NCBI GenBank assembly: GCA_943361925.1
Contig: CALRIT020000004.1
Location: 215,483-279,482, forward strand
Direction: 5' to 3'
From: CAISCU01 sp943361925
GTDB lineage: Bacteria > Bacteroidota > Bacteroidia > UKL13-3
DNA length: 64,000 nt
Position numbers and translations under genes: made by a program. Under the pieces are notes generated by a model. It did not search any database, was not told the DNA's origin, and was given only the letters and a program-made list of their open reading frames with translations. Position 1 is the first letter of the stretch; each line of letters starts with the position of its first letter. Positions 16,225-25,171 of the stretch are shown one piece after another.

Positions 16225-18612
16225 TTAAAACTTAAAACTCCATTGTACTGATGGAAGAATTGGGAATAAATAAACCATAAATGCCTTCACTTCATTTAAC
16301 TCTACATCAGGATAGAAATAAATGAAATAAGGATTTGCTCTATTGTAAATATTATAAATTGAAAAATTCCATGAACTCTCCCATTTATCTGTCTTTTTAG
16401 CTAAATAAGTGAATGAAATATCTGCACGATGATAAGCAGGAAGCCTGTAATCATTTACCTTATCATACACATCAACAATGGCAAATTCAGGTTTTTGTTC
16501 CTGTGTATTTACACCAAATCTGTATGTATATCTGCCAACCGGAAGTGTAACTGCATTTCCTGTTCCATAGACAAATACAAAATTAGCATTCCATTTTTTA
16601 TTGATTTGATAGGATAATAACAACGAAAAATCGTGGGTTCTATCGTACCTAAAAAAGTATGGATTACCATTGTTCAATGCATCAAACTGACGTGTAGTTC
16701 TGCTCCATGTATAACCAAACCATCCTGTTAAATCACCGGTTTTCTTTTTAAGGAAAAATTCTGCACCATAACTTAATCCTTGTCCGAATACCATTTCGTT
16801 TTCTAAATTCTGATTAAAAAACAATTGAGCACCGGGTTTAAATTCAATTTGATTTAACATGGGTTTATAATAAACTTCAACTGATGATTCATAAGCATCT
16901 TGTTTAAAGTTTCTGAAATAACCCAAAGCATATTGGTATGCCAATTGCGGTTTAACTTTTTGTGAACTTGGAACCCATAAATCCAATGGAAATTGAGCAC
17001 CACTGGTAGTTGCTAAATGTAAAAACTGATAGGTTTGAGTAAATGAAGCTTTTACCGAAGATTGTTCATTGATTAAATAAGTTCCGCTGGCTCTAGGTTC
17101 CAAACGTGGGTAGAATGCAATTGATTCTCCAGCTTTATAAGTTTTTGAATCACCTGTTGGTAATTGTGTATCATTATCGAAGACTTGTTGAGTAAAGGGT
17201 CCAACTAAATTAAATGCAACTGCTCTAAGTCCTAAGTTAAGAGTGATTCTTTGGTTTACTTGCCATTCATCCATTATATAAGCAGCGTACTCATGAGCAA
17301 ATTGTTTGTTGATGGTTTGATTGATGGAAATTGAACCAATTGCACCTGCTAAAATTCCAGGTTGAAATGTGTGAAAAGTATAATTCACCCCAAACTTAAC
17401 CTGATGTTTTTCTGCTGCAAACCAAGTAAAATCTGATTTTAAATTCCAGTCTTGTACACTGCTTTTAACATTAAAACCACTGGTACCAAAAGTAAAATCG
17501 TTGAATAAATCATATCGATTAAATATCAAACTTGTATTTACAAACAATTTAGAATTGAAGATATGGTTCCATCTGGCAGTTGCAGTGCTGTTTCCCCAAC
17601 CAAAATTAAAGTAAACATCTCTATTGGTTGGACTATTATAATCTAAAATATCTCTACCAAAATAACCTGAAATAAATAGTCTGTCTTTTTCACCCAATAT
17701 TACATTTCCTTTCAGGTTCATATCATAAAAATAGTAACTATTTCCGGCCAAACGCGCAGGAATAAAAGGCTTTGCCAATACATCGATATAAGTTCTGCGA
17801 GTAGAAACAAGGAAACTACTTTTACCCTTTTGTATTGGACCTTCGAAAGTTAAACGACTTGAAATTAAACCAATTCCACCACTTGTTTTATATTGTTGGT
17901 TATTGCCTTCACGCATGTTTACATTTAAAATTGAAGACAATCTTCCACCATAATTTGCAGGCATTCCACCTTTAATGATATCGATGTTTTTTACAGCATC
18001 AGAATTAAATACCGACAAAAAACCAAATAAATGTGAAGGATTGTAAACAACAGCTTCATCCATTAAAATCAGGTTTTGATCGGGACCACCACCACGCACA
18101 TAAAATCCGGTACTGGCTTCTCCCCCGCTTTTAATTCCGGGTAAAAGAGTAATTGCTTTTAACACATCCGGTTCACCAAAAATAACAGGTAACGATTTAA
18201 TTTTTTCACCTGAAATTTCTATCCGACTCATCTCGGTGCTTCTTACATTTTTATCACTTCTTTCACCTGTAATAACAAGTTCGCGGGCTTTAACACCAAC
18301 CGGACTTAAAGCCACGGAAATGTTTTTATTATTAGTTGATTTGATAGAAACCAATTTTGATTCATATCCTATATAAGAAACCAATAAAGTTTGTTCACCC
18401 TCTTCAAGGCTCAATGAAAAAAATCCATATTGATTGGTAGCGGTACCTTTTCCGGTTTTATTTACCTTAATGGTTGCACCAATTAAGGTTTCACCGGTAG
18501 TTGAATCTTTAACGTAACCTGATATAGTAACCCTTGTTTGAGCGAAGGAATCATTAAATCCAAATAAATATAAAAACGCCAATAATGACCAAAACTTCAT
18601 AGAAAATCTCAT
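16225..18612 (-). CDS. TonB-dependent outer-membrane receptor
   Basis: A 795-residue outer-membrane transporter. After the signal peptide (to about residue 24) comes a carboxypeptidase-regulatory-like beta-sandwich domain (VTISGYVKDSTTGETLIGAT, about 28-110), then the plug domain with DVLKAITLLPGIKSGGEAS and YVRGGGPDQNLILMDE (about 140-230), then a 22-strand-type barrel ending in SVQWSFKF with the terminal aromatic residue. It lacks SusC length (about 1000 residues) and is of the FecA/colicin-receptor-like size class. It is the first gene of a pair with the DUF4249 lipoprotein; ligand unknown, energised by TonB-ExbBD encoded elsewhere. Confidence 0.93.
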   Translation of the reverse strand: MRFSMKFWSLLAFLYLFGFNDSFAQTRVTISGYVKDSTTGETLIGATIKVNKTGKGTATNQYGFFSLSLEEGEQTLLVSYIGYESKLVSIKSTNNKNISVALSPVGVKARELVITGERSDKNVRSTEMSRIEISGEKIKSLPVIFGEPDVLKAITLLPGIKSGGEASTGFYVRGGGPDQNLILMDEAVVYNPSHLFGFLSVFNSDAVKNIDIIKGGMPANYGGRLSSILNVNMREGNNQQYKTSGGIGLISSRLTFEGPIQKGKSSFLVSTRRTYIDVLAKPFIPARLAGNSYYFYDMNLKGNVILGEKDRLFISGYFGRDILDYNSPTNRDVYFNFGWGNSTATARWNHIFNSKLFVNTSLIFNRYDLFNDFTFGTSGFNVKSSVQDWNLKSDFTWFAAEKHQVKFGVNYTFHTFQPGILAGAIGSISINQTINKQFAHEYAAYIMDEWQVNQRITLNLGLRAVAFNLVGPFTQQVFDNDTQLPTGDSKTYKAGESIAFYPRLEPRASGTYLINEQSSVKASFTQTYQFLHLATTSGAQFPLDLWVPSSQKVKPQLAYQYALGYFRNFKQDAYESSVEVYYKPMLNQIEFKPGAQLFFNQNLENEMVFGQGLSYGAEFFLKKKTGDLTGWFGYTWSRTTRQFDALNNGNPYFFRYDRTHDFSLLLSYQINKKWNANFVFVYGTGNAVTLPVGRYTYRFGVNTQEQKPEFAIVDVYDKVNDYRLPAYHRADISFTYLAKKTDKWESSWNFSIYNIYNRANPYFIYFYPDVELNEVKAFMVYLFPILPSVQWSFKF

Positions 18613-18743
18613 TCTTGCAAAATGTAATAAACTAAGTTAACAAACAAATAGTATCTTAAGTTTGACCAAATTGAGATAAAATGAAACATTCTATGAAGGT
18701 CGGAAATCATCATTTGAGATATAGACACAAATTAATTTGAATA

Positions 18744-19499
18744 TTACTTGCTTTTAACTTCACTTTTAGATGTAATAATATAAGTCAATCCAACTCTAAT
18801 TGAGTTTAAATTCAAATTGATATTTGTTGATGTAGAGACTTTGCCTCGAAAATTATTTTCCTGAGGATTGTTGGCTCCTGAACTTTGTCGGTTTGAATAC
18901 TCTAAATTGATATCAAACAAATTATACCTCGTTTGGAACAAAAAATGATCATTTAATTTATACCACAAACCCAGATTAAAGTTTGCTCCTATTCCTAATG
19001 CAGCTGTGAGTGGATTCATAGAACTACTGTATATAGTATATTGGTACTTCTGTTGAATCAAATTCAAATAAAGATAATAACTGTAGTTCCAAGAGTAACC
19101 AAATTTGTCTTTTATTGGAACAAAATTGCTGGTTTGTCTACTGAACTTTAAATTATGTTGATTAATATTAGACCTATAATAACGAATTCTGTTTAGCTCC
19201 AATGTATCATAATCTGAATCTTCGGAAAAACTACCTTTTAAAGAATAATTCAAATAGTATTCTACAAGTTTATTTTTAGTTAGAAATTTACCTTTTCCCA
19301 CATTTAAACCTAGATTTAAATATCTATCATATTCATAACTTACCTTAATGGTATCCCTGCTTAAATTATTGTAGTATTTATATTCTCTATTTTCAAAAGA
19401 GAAATTCGCATCACCTGAAATTGTTTTATCAGCAACATTAAATTGTGCCATTCCTACCTGAAAGGTAAAAATGAAAATGAAACTCAATATAATTCTCAT
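18744..19499 (-). CDS. Outer-membrane beta-barrel protein, second of a tandem pair
   Basis: A 251-residue secreted protein with signal peptide MRIILSFIFIFTFQVGMAQ and alternating polar/aromatic beta strands throughout. It is a diverged paralogue of the protein encoded just upstream: both have PIKDxxGxxxxxxxxxxLx in the middle, a -YNLFxIxxxxR segment and a C-terminal strand followed by basic SK-rich residues. The 4-base overlap with the upstream stop shows co-translation. Eight to ten strands are plausible. Function unknown. Confidence 0.72.
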   Translation of the reverse strand: MRIILSFIFIFTFQVGMAQFNVADKTISGDANFSFENREYKYYNNLSRDTIKVSYEYDRYLNLGLNVGKGKFLTKNKLVEYYLNYSLKGSFSEDSDYDTLELNRIRYYRSNINQHNLKFSRQTSNFVPIKDKFGYSWNYSYYLYLNLIQQKYQYTIYSSSMNPLTAALGIGANFNLGLWYKLNDHFLFQTRYNLFDINLEYSNRQSSGANNPQENNFRGKVSTSTNINLNLNSIRVGLTYIITSKSEVKSK

Positions 19500-20161
19500 T
19501 TTTTTATACTTTTAGGTTGAAAAACATATTGTAGGTTTATCGAAAAATTTGATAAACTTAAATCATTGAAAGGACCAAATCGCACAAAAAAATCATTGTA
19601 ATCATAATCTCTGTTTCTTGTGCTTTTTACATCTGTATTTTCTCTGAATCCATAACTTATAGAAAAGAGATTATACTGCAAACCGGCAACAATATTTTTG
19701 TTTAAAAAGTAGTAAAAACCGCCGCCCAGTGCTGCAGCCACATTCATCTGATTACTCTTTAACTCAGGTGAAACAATTTTATTGGTATATTCTCCTAAAG
19801 AAACATTCAGATCTTTATCAAACCTGAATCCATAATTATCTTTAATTGGAAAGAGTTTGGTTTGACTTAATTGCAATCCCACCATAAAACTTTTAGTATA
19901 TTCCGATGAGTAATTACTTCCCGTAATACCAATTCCGAATAATTTATTTTTTGCATAAACCTTTTCGTATGCTAAACCAAATTGTGCACTATTGGTGAAA
20001 CTTTCCTGGTCATTATAATAGCTAGGTTTTTGATAAATGGCTTGGGAATAAACACCATTTAAATTCAAATTTGCTGATAATACAGAAGAGCCAAATTGGA
20101 ACTGGGCACTTAATTGCAAAATGGGGACGAGCAATAAAAATAGTAGGAATAGTTTTTTCAT
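19496..20161 (-). CDS. Outer-membrane beta-barrel protein, first of a tandem pair
   Basis: A 221-residue exported protein (signal peptide ending LQLSAQ) made of amphipathic strands such as FGLAYEKVYAKNKLFGIGIT and GGGFYYFLNKNIVAGLQYNL. It is followed, with a 4-base overlap, by a paralogue of similar size. Such small barrels are common in Bacteroidota and seldom characterised. Upstream is a 170-base spacer shared with the divergent oxygenase gene. Confidence 0.72.
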   Translation of the reverse strand: MKKLFLLFLLLVPILQLSAQFQFGSSVLSANLNLNGVYSQAIYQKPSYYNDQESFTNSAQFGLAYEKVYAKNKLFGIGITGSNYSSEYTKSFMVGLQLSQTKLFPIKDNYGFRFDKDLNVSLGEYTNKIVSPELKSNQMNVAAALGGGFYYFLNKNIVAGLQYNLFSISYGFRENTDVKSTRNRDYDYNDFFVRFGPFNDLSLSNFSINLQYVFQPKSIKK

Positions 20162-20332
20162 AGATTTAAAATTTGATAATTAGTCAACAAAAATCAAACC
20201 ATAATTTTACAAAGGCTTTATTTTAAGAAAAATAGCCCGATGAAAAGCAATCCTCATTGTTTTGATTAACTGACACAAATCATTGTTATAGTTGAGCAAA
20301 TAGCGAAAATTGCAAACCATAAAAAAATACTT

Positions 20333-21103
20333 ATGATTCGTTTTGATTATTTAGAAGCCAATAAAGAAAAGTTCAGAGAACAATTCCTGACCGCCAAGCC
20401 CTTTCCTCATATTGGAATTGACGATTTCTGTGATGAAGCGAAGTTAACAGAGCTTTATAACAATATTCCTAATATCGAAACTCCGAGTGCAGATTATGTA
20501 TTCGCCAAAGAGAAATACGAAAAAAGTAAGTACTGGGAATTGGGCGGTATGTTCAAAGAATTGTACGATGATTTAGTTAGCAAGAAATTTGCCGAACTCA
20601 TTTCTTATATCACCAATGAAGATGTATTTATAGACAATGGCTTTTATGGAGGAGGAATTCATCAGGGAAGAAAAGGTAGCTTTTTAGATATGCATGCCGA
20701 TTTTAACTACCATCCGTTAAACGAAGAATGGTATAGAAATTTGAATTTATTGGTATATATAAACAAAGACTGGAAAAAGGAATATGGTGGAGAATTAAGA
20801 TTGGAAGATGGCAGAACCGGTGAAAAAACCGAAGTTGATGTTCCATTTAACCGTTTAGCCATTATGCATTGCAGAAGTTATACGTTGCATGGTTACGACC
20901 CAATTAATTTCCCTGAAGGCAAATACAGAACTTCTATTGCTGCCTATGCATATACTTTGCATAAATCACATTTAGAAGCACCAAGAACAACAGTTTGGCA
21001 TGTTAAAAAAGAAAATCCAATTAAATATGCTCTTTCAAAAATCTGGGTTCCTGCAGTAAAAATTAAAAGTCTGTTTAGCAAAAGTAAAACCGCAGACCAC
21101 TAG
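20333..21103 (+). CDS. 2-oxoglutarate/Fe(II)-dependent oxygenase
   Basis: A 256-residue single-domain dioxygenase of the prolyl-4-hydroxylase-like 2OG-Fe(II) superfamily. The iron ligands are visible as HAD (His121, Asp123) and the distal His186 in YTLHGYD; Arg199 in KYRTSIAAYAY should bind the 2-oxoglutarate carboxylate. The spacing of 62 residues from Asp to His is normal. Substrate unknown; related proteins hydroxylate peptides, lipids or sugar-linked acyl groups. The gene is transcribed alone, divergent from the beta-barrel pair and upstream of the tRNA gene. Confidence 0.88.
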   Translation: MIRFDYLEANKEKFREQFLTAKPFPHIGIDDFCDEAKLTELYNNIPNIETPSADYVFAKEKYEKSKYWELGGMFKELYDDLVSKKFAELISYITNEDVFIDNGFYGGGIHQGRKGSFLDMHADFNYHPLNEEWYRNLNLLVYINKDWKKEYGGELRLEDGRTGEKTEVDVPFNRLAIMHCRSYTLHGYDPINFPEGKYRTSIAAYAYTLHKSHLEAPRTTVWHVKKENPIKYALSKIWVPAVKIKSLFSKSKTADH

Positions 21104-21138
21104 TATTCAGAGGCTTTAGAAAGAATCAGGCAAAGAAT

Positions 21139-21168
21139 TTGGATTTTAATTGAATAAACTTATTTTTG
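21139..21168 (+). promoter_or_regulatory. Consensus Bacteroidota promoter of tRNA-Leu
   Basis: TTG (21139-21141), 19 bases, then TATTTTTG (21161-21168): an exact match to TTG-N19-TAnnTTTG. Transcription should begin near 21175, about 20 bases before the mature tRNA. Confidence 0.85.
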
Positions 21169-21195
21169 CCACCCCGTTCAAATAGAATGGGTTCT

Positions 21196-21275
21196 GCCCG
21201 GATGGCGGAATTGGTAGACGCACTAGTCTCAAACACTAGCGAGAAATCGTGCCGGTTCGACTCCGGCTCCGGGTA
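21196..21275 (+). tRNA. tRNA-Leu (anticodon CAA)
   Basis: An 80-base class II tRNA. Acceptor arm GCCCGGA pairs with TCCGGGT; the anticodon stem CTAGT/ACTAG encloses the loop CTCAAAC (anticodon CAA, reading UUG); a long variable arm forms a small hairpin (CGA-GAAA-TCG); the T arm is GCCGG-TTCGACT-CCGGC. CCA is not encoded. No integrase or att-like duplication of the 3' end is seen nearby. Confidence 0.96.
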
Positions 21276-21276
21276 C

Positions 21277-21312
21277 AAAAGCCTTACAGAAATGTGAGGC
21301 TTTTTCTTTTTT
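21277..21312 (+). terminator. Terminator of the tRNA-Leu transcript
   Basis: A 12-bp stem AAAAGCCTTACA with TGTGAGGCTTTT, loop GAAA, followed by a T-rich tail. Confidence 0.9.
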
Positions 21313-21337
21313 AACTACCTTGCTTTTAGTAAACATC

Positions 21338-22288
21338 ATGAACCGCATTGAAAGAATTTCAGCTATTCTCATTCAATTACAATCTAAAAAAGTTGTAAAG
21401 GGTCAGGATATTGCAGATAGATTTAATATCAGTCTTAGAACTGCTTACAGAGATATCAAAGCACTGGAAGAGGCCGGAGTCCCAATTATTTCCGAAGCTG
21501 GTATTGGTTATTCTTTGGTTGATGGCTACCGTTTACCTCCTGTGATGTTTACAAAAGAAGAGGCAATTGCTTTTTTAACAGCTGAAAAATTAATTGAAAA
21601 ATTTACTGATTCAGAAACATTTGGAGTTTTTAGTTCTGCCTTGTATAAGATAAAAGCTGTTCTTAAAACTGATGAAAAAGAACATATAGAAAATATGGAT
21701 AGTTTTATTGAAGTAGTCAAAAATCCATATTTGCCCGAAATGCCTGCTACTCCTAACTTTATTCAAACTATTTTAAATGGTATTTCGCAAAAGAGAGTTT
21801 TAAAACTCAATTATTTTGCTGCACATTCTCAGGAAACAACCATAAGAAATGTTGAGCCAATTGGTATATTTCTATCAGGTAGTAAATGGCATTTGATTGG
21901 GTTCTGTTTATTGAGAAAAGATTATAGAAATTTTAGATTAGATCGAATTCAAACTTGTGAATGTATTGAATCAGGATTTTTACAAAAACATCCTCCATTA
22001 AAAACATATTTAAAGGAAATCACAAGAAATGAAAAAGAACTTCAAACAATTGTAATAAGAGTAAATAATCAAATCAAACGTTTTTTAACTGAACAAAAAT
22101 ATTACCATGGTTTTGTTTCTGATAAAACATTTAAAGAACATTCAGAATTAACCTTTATATGTCACTCACTAGAAGGATTTGCTCGCTGGTTTATGATGTA
22201 TGGCGATAAAGCTGAAATCATTCAACCTCCTCAATTAAAGGCACGTGTGCAGGAAATTTGCAATGCCTTACAAGAAAAAATAAAATAG
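21338..22288 (+). CDS. WYL-domain transcriptional regulator (YafY type)
   Basis: A DNA-binding regulator of about 316 residues. The N-terminal winged helix-turn-helix of the DeoR/HTH_11 type covers residues 1-55 (MNRIERISAILIQLQSKK, then FNISLRTAYRDIKALEEAGV as recognition region). The WYL domain follows at about 135-215 (KWHLIGFCLLRKDYRNFRLD), a ligand- or nucleic-acid-sensing module, and a WCX-like C-terminal extension ends the protein. The frame opens earlier (21320) but the MNRIERI start is the family's usual one and avoids the tRNA terminator tail. A DinB-family gene follows 66 bases downstream behind its own promoter box. Effector unknown. Confidence 0.9.
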   Translation: MNRIERISAILIQLQSKKVVKGQDIADRFNISLRTAYRDIKALEEAGVPIISEAGIGYSLVDGYRLPPVMFTKEEAIAFLTAEKLIEKFTDSETFGVFSSALYKIKAVLKTDEKEHIENMDSFIEVVKNPYLPEMPATPNFIQTILNGISQKRVLKLNYFAAHSQETTIRNVEPIGIFLSGSKWHLIGFCLLRKDYRNFRLDRIQTCECIESGFLQKHPPLKTYLKEITRNEKELQTIVIRVNNQIKRFLTEQKYYHGFVSDKTFKEHSELTFICHSLEGFARWFMMYGDKAEIIQPPQLKARVQEICNALQEKIK

Positions 22289-22326
22289 TATTTTACTGCT
22301 GACATACTGTTGACATAAGCCTGAAA

Positions 22327-22334
22327 TAGTTTTG
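22327..22334 (+). promoter_or_regulatory. -7 promoter box of the DinB gene
   Basis: TAGTTTTG matches TAnnTTTG exactly, 20 bases before the ATG. A TTG is at 22310-22312, closer than the usual 19-21 bases, so the -33 element is unclear. Confidence 0.5.
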
Positions 22335-22354
22335 CCAAACAAATTTTAAAACTT

Positions 22355-22852
22355 ATGAAAACATTTATGGAATCGTTCTATGATGAGTTAGAACGCGAAA
22401 AAATTGGTACACGCAAAATGTTGGCTTTGGTGCCTGCCGACAAATCAGATTTTAAACCTCATGAAAAAAGTATGAGTTTAAAAGATTTAGCTATTCATAT
22501 TGCAGATATCCCAAGTTGGTTAACACTGGCCATTTGTAAAGATGGTTTAGACTTTGCAACAAATCCTTATCAACCTAAAGAATGTAATGGTGGTGAAGAA
22601 TTGGTAAATTATTATGATTTAGTTTGTAATGAAGCGCTTGAAAATCTAAAAAAACATGAAGATTCAATTTTAGACAATATTTGGACGATGTCGCAGGGAG
22701 AAATGATTCTAATGCAAGGAAGTAAATATGATACCATCAGACATAGTTTCGGGCAAATGATTCACCATCGTGCTCAATTGGGGGTTTATTTACGTTTGTT
22801 AAACATCCCAATTCCAGGGGTTTATGGTCCAAGTGCTGATGAAAGCTATTAA
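22355..22852 (+). CDS. DinB-family protein
   Basis: A 165-residue four-helix-bundle protein of the DinB/YfiT superfamily, which typically binds a metal through three histidines and acts as a thiol-dependent transferase or in stress responses. The likely ligands are the His in LAIHIADIPSW (about residue 48) and those in IRHSFGQMIHHRAQLGVYLR (about 128-138). It is preceded by the WYL regulator on the same strand, a pairing often seen in Bacteroidota, so the regulator may control it. Directly after the stop lies a heptamer tandem repeat. Confidence 0.86.
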   Translation: MKTFMESFYDELEREKIGTRKMLALVPADKSDFKPHEKSMSLKDLAIHIADIPSWLTLAICKDGLDFATNPYQPKECNGGEELVNYYDLVCNEALENLKKHEDSILDNIWTMSQGEMILMQGSKYDTIRHSFGQMIHHRAQLGVYLRLLNIPIPGVYGPSADESY

Positions 22853-22860
22853 CAAATTTT

Positions 22861-22923
22861 GGATTTTGGATTTTGGATTTTTGATTTTGGATTTTGGATT
22901 TTGGATTTTGGATTTTGGATTTT
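22861..22923. repeat. Heptamer tandem repeat (GGATTTT)x9
   Basis: Nine 7-base units, eight of them GGATTTT and one (22882-22888) TGATTTT, start 8 bases after the DinB stop codon. The array is purely intergenic. Confidence 0.95.
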
Positions 22924-23277
22924 ACAAATATCTACATGTTTGCCCTTAACATAATTTTGTAAAACTCTAAACACATTAAAATTGATTTATGACTTTTAAT
23001 TAAAGCAAAATGAATTTAATGTAGAATCTTTTTTTTTATGAAAATTCTTAAAATCCTATAGGGATATCATTATAGTAGCAAGTAAAAATGATGCAAAAAT
23101 CCTCACCCCGAATTTATGCGAATCTTCGGTTCGCGTAAGTTCGGGGTGATTTGTTGATGTTGTTAAATTCTTTGTTTATGATAGAACCAGCTAAAAAAGC
23201 GTTTTAAATAATTGAAGGTTTTAAATGCAATTCTTCTTTAAACCTAGCATGAAAATTATAATGATTTTTAGCAGTCC
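22924..23277. other. Gene-free stretch with a hairpin
   Basis: About 350 bases without a supported gene. The only structure found is the long hairpin at 23103-23149 and a short palindrome CCTATAGG near 23056. Confidence 0.6.
23103..23149. repeat. 22-bp hairpin, 3-base loop
   Basis: TCACCCCGAATTTATGCGAA (plus TC) pairs with the bases 23128-23149 over 22 positions with three G-U pairs, around a loop TTC. No T-run follows. The design matches the perfect 21-bp hairpin at 401-445, and the right arms share GGTYCGCGT and GTTYGGGG. Confidence 0.8.
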
Positions 23278-23745
23278 CTAATTACTACCTATAAAATCAT
23301 TCACATGAGCCAATTGAATCATGAACCAAATCAATCCATCAAAAATTATAGGATAATTATCTACATGCTCAATTACTCGATACCCAGATTCACCTAAAGT
23401 ACTTTTTTCATAATAGGTTGTTATCAGCTTATTACCTTCGGTAAGCTGATAAGATCTAACAGGATTATTAGAACTTTTTATCTGATACTTTTTTCCTTTA
23501 AAATCAAATTTATAAACAGGAGATAACCAGCGATCCTCTTTTAATTTAAATAAATTACCTCCTTCTGTATCTTCAACAATAATAGAAGAACTTAAAAAAC
23601 CCTTTTCCTGAATCTTATATAAACCTTCATTCGTATTTAGTTCTGCAGTTTTAGAATCATCTAGTACCATAGAAATCAAAGGTTTATCATCTAAATATAA
23701 AACATGATTCCCCAATGTATCAATTTTCCAATTTTTAATTCTCAT
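23278..23745 (-). CDS. Protein of unknown function (beta-rich, possibly LURP-one/tubby-like)
   Basis: About 155 residues from the ATG at 23745; the frame is open to a TTG at 23796, which would add 17 residues of unclear reality. The sequence is a series of short beta strands with turn motifs (NHVLYLDDKPLI, SSSIIVEDTEGG, WLSPVYKFDFKGKKYQIKS), reminiscent of the LURP-one/scramblase-like barrel, but I see no diagnostic motif. It has no signal peptide, so it is probably cytosolic. It stands alone between the DinB gene and the fasciclin gene. Confidence 0.55.
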   Translation of the reverse strand: MRIKNWKIDTLGNHVLYLDDKPLISMVLDDSKTAELNTNEGLYKIQEKGFLSSSIIVEDTEGGNLFKLKEDRWLSPVYKFDFKGKKYQIKSSNNPVRSYQLTEGNKLITTYYEKSTLGESGYRVIEHVDNYPIIFDGLIWFMIQLAHVNDFIGSN

Positions 23746-24046
23746 AACTTTAAGTGCAGCAATAAAACCATTTTTATATGAATTTATTATGAGCAAAATC
23801 TTTAAAAATAATTTTCTAAGATACTAAGGCAAAATTTCAAGATTACTTTTTATATCAAAATTATTTTTTGAACTATTTGCTTAAGAAAACATGTCAAACA
23901 TCAAAAAAATTGAATTGTTCATGAAAAATAAAATTTATGATTTAATTAAATATAAAAGTCAGAATTGTGTCATCAACATAAAAAAAATAAACTTATCAGA
24001 CATCCATTTTATTAAGTCTTAGTCTATAACACAAATTCATAAAATC

Positions 24047-24982
24047 ATGAACAAAACAACATTCAAATCAATCGCATTTGGTATTGGTATTTTGGCACTA
24101 AGCTTCTCTGCCTGCAAAAAAGAAGAAACAACAACAAACACAACTGTAACACCTGCTGCAAAATCAATTTATGATATTGCAAAAGCTGATACAAACTTTA
24201 GTATTTTGGTTGCCGGTATCGAAAAAACAGGCTTAAAAACAACATTAAGCGGCACAGGTACATTCACTGTATTTGCACCAACAAATTCAGCTTTTAGAAA
24301 ACTTGGTATTACTGTAGAAGAAATTAATAGCACTACAGATGCAGAAGAAATTGCAGAAATCAAAAGCGTAATTTTATTCCATGCCTTAGGTAACAAAGTA
24401 AAATCAACCGACCTAAGCAATTCTTATGCTTCAACTTTATTTACTGTTAATGGAAATGGAGTATCATTAAAAATTGCAGTTAATCCTGTAAAAATCAATA
24501 ATGCAGCTAATGTTACTACTGCAAATATTGAAGCAAGTAATGGAATTTTACACATTGTAGATGAGGTTTTAATTCCACCAACTGTTGTCGATATCGCTGT
24601 AAACAACGGTGGATTTACATCATTGGTTGCTGCGCTTGACAAAGCAGATTTAGTAGGTACTTTAGAAGATAGTGAAAGCATCACAGTTTTTGCTCCAACA
24701 GATAAAGCTTTTAGTGATATCAACTTTAAATTGGCTGATTTTACAAAAGAAGCTTTAGCTCCAATTTTAACTGCCCATGTTTTAGGCACACAAGTAAAAT
24801 CAAACCAAATTCAAAACAACCAACAAGTAACTTCATTAAATGAAAATGTAAAATTGACATTTAATACTACAATGGGAGTGAAATTCTCAGGTGGAAAAAC
24901 ATCTGATATCAGCGTAACTACTGCAGATTTACAAGCAACTAATGGAGTTGTACATGTAATCAACAAAGTTATTCTTCCATAA
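24047..24982 (+). CDS. Fasciclin-domain lipoprotein (two FAS1 domains)
   Basis: A 311-residue surface lipoprotein: signal peptide with lipobox LSFSAC (Cys23), a Thr-rich linker, then two FAS1 domains (about 40-178 and 180-311). The FAS1 hallmarks are present in both: the H1 box FTVFAPTNSAFRKLG and ITVFAPTDKAFSDI, and the H2 box GILHIVDEVLIP and GVVHVINKVILP. FAS1 domains serve in cell adhesion or binding of extracellular polymer. The gene has about 300 bases of apparently empty sequence upstream and its own terminator. Confidence 0.93.
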   Translation: MNKTTFKSIAFGIGILALSFSACKKEETTTNTTVTPAAKSIYDIAKADTNFSILVAGIEKTGLKTTLSGTGTFTVFAPTNSAFRKLGITVEEINSTTDAEEIAEIKSVILFHALGNKVKSTDLSNSYASTLFTVNGNGVSLKIAVNPVKINNAANVTTANIEASNGILHIVDEVLIPPTVVDIAVNNGGFTSLVAALDKADLVGTLEDSESITVFAPTDKAFSDINFKLADFTKEALAPILTAHVLGTQVKSNQIQNNQQVTSLNENVKLTFNTTMGVKFSGGKTSDISVTTADLQATNGVVHVINKVILP

Positions 24983-25007
24983 TTATTTTTGATTATTTGT
25001 TTAGAGG

Positions 25008-25043
25008 AAAAAAGGCCGGTAGCAATTGCTATCGGCTTTTTTA
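25008..25043 (+). terminator. Terminator after the fasciclin gene
   Basis: A stem of GCCGGTAGCAA with TTGCTATCGGC (one G-U) flanked by A and T runs, with one bulged G. Confidence 0.85.
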
Positions 25044-25171
25044 TTTGATATCTATTAAAATTGTTTGATATAAAAATTGCCTAATTTCAAACTCTTCAAT
25101 CAAAGGAAATTGGTATTTTGCTGAGATTACTATTTCATTTTCCCATTCACTATTTTGTTGATTGTAGCATT

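Noticed and set aside
21196..21275. tRNA-Leu as an integration site
   Set aside because: No duplicated tRNA 3' end and no integrase gene downstream in the visible sequence.
22861..22923. Heptamer array as a CRISPR
   Set aside because: Units are contiguous 7-mers with no spacers.
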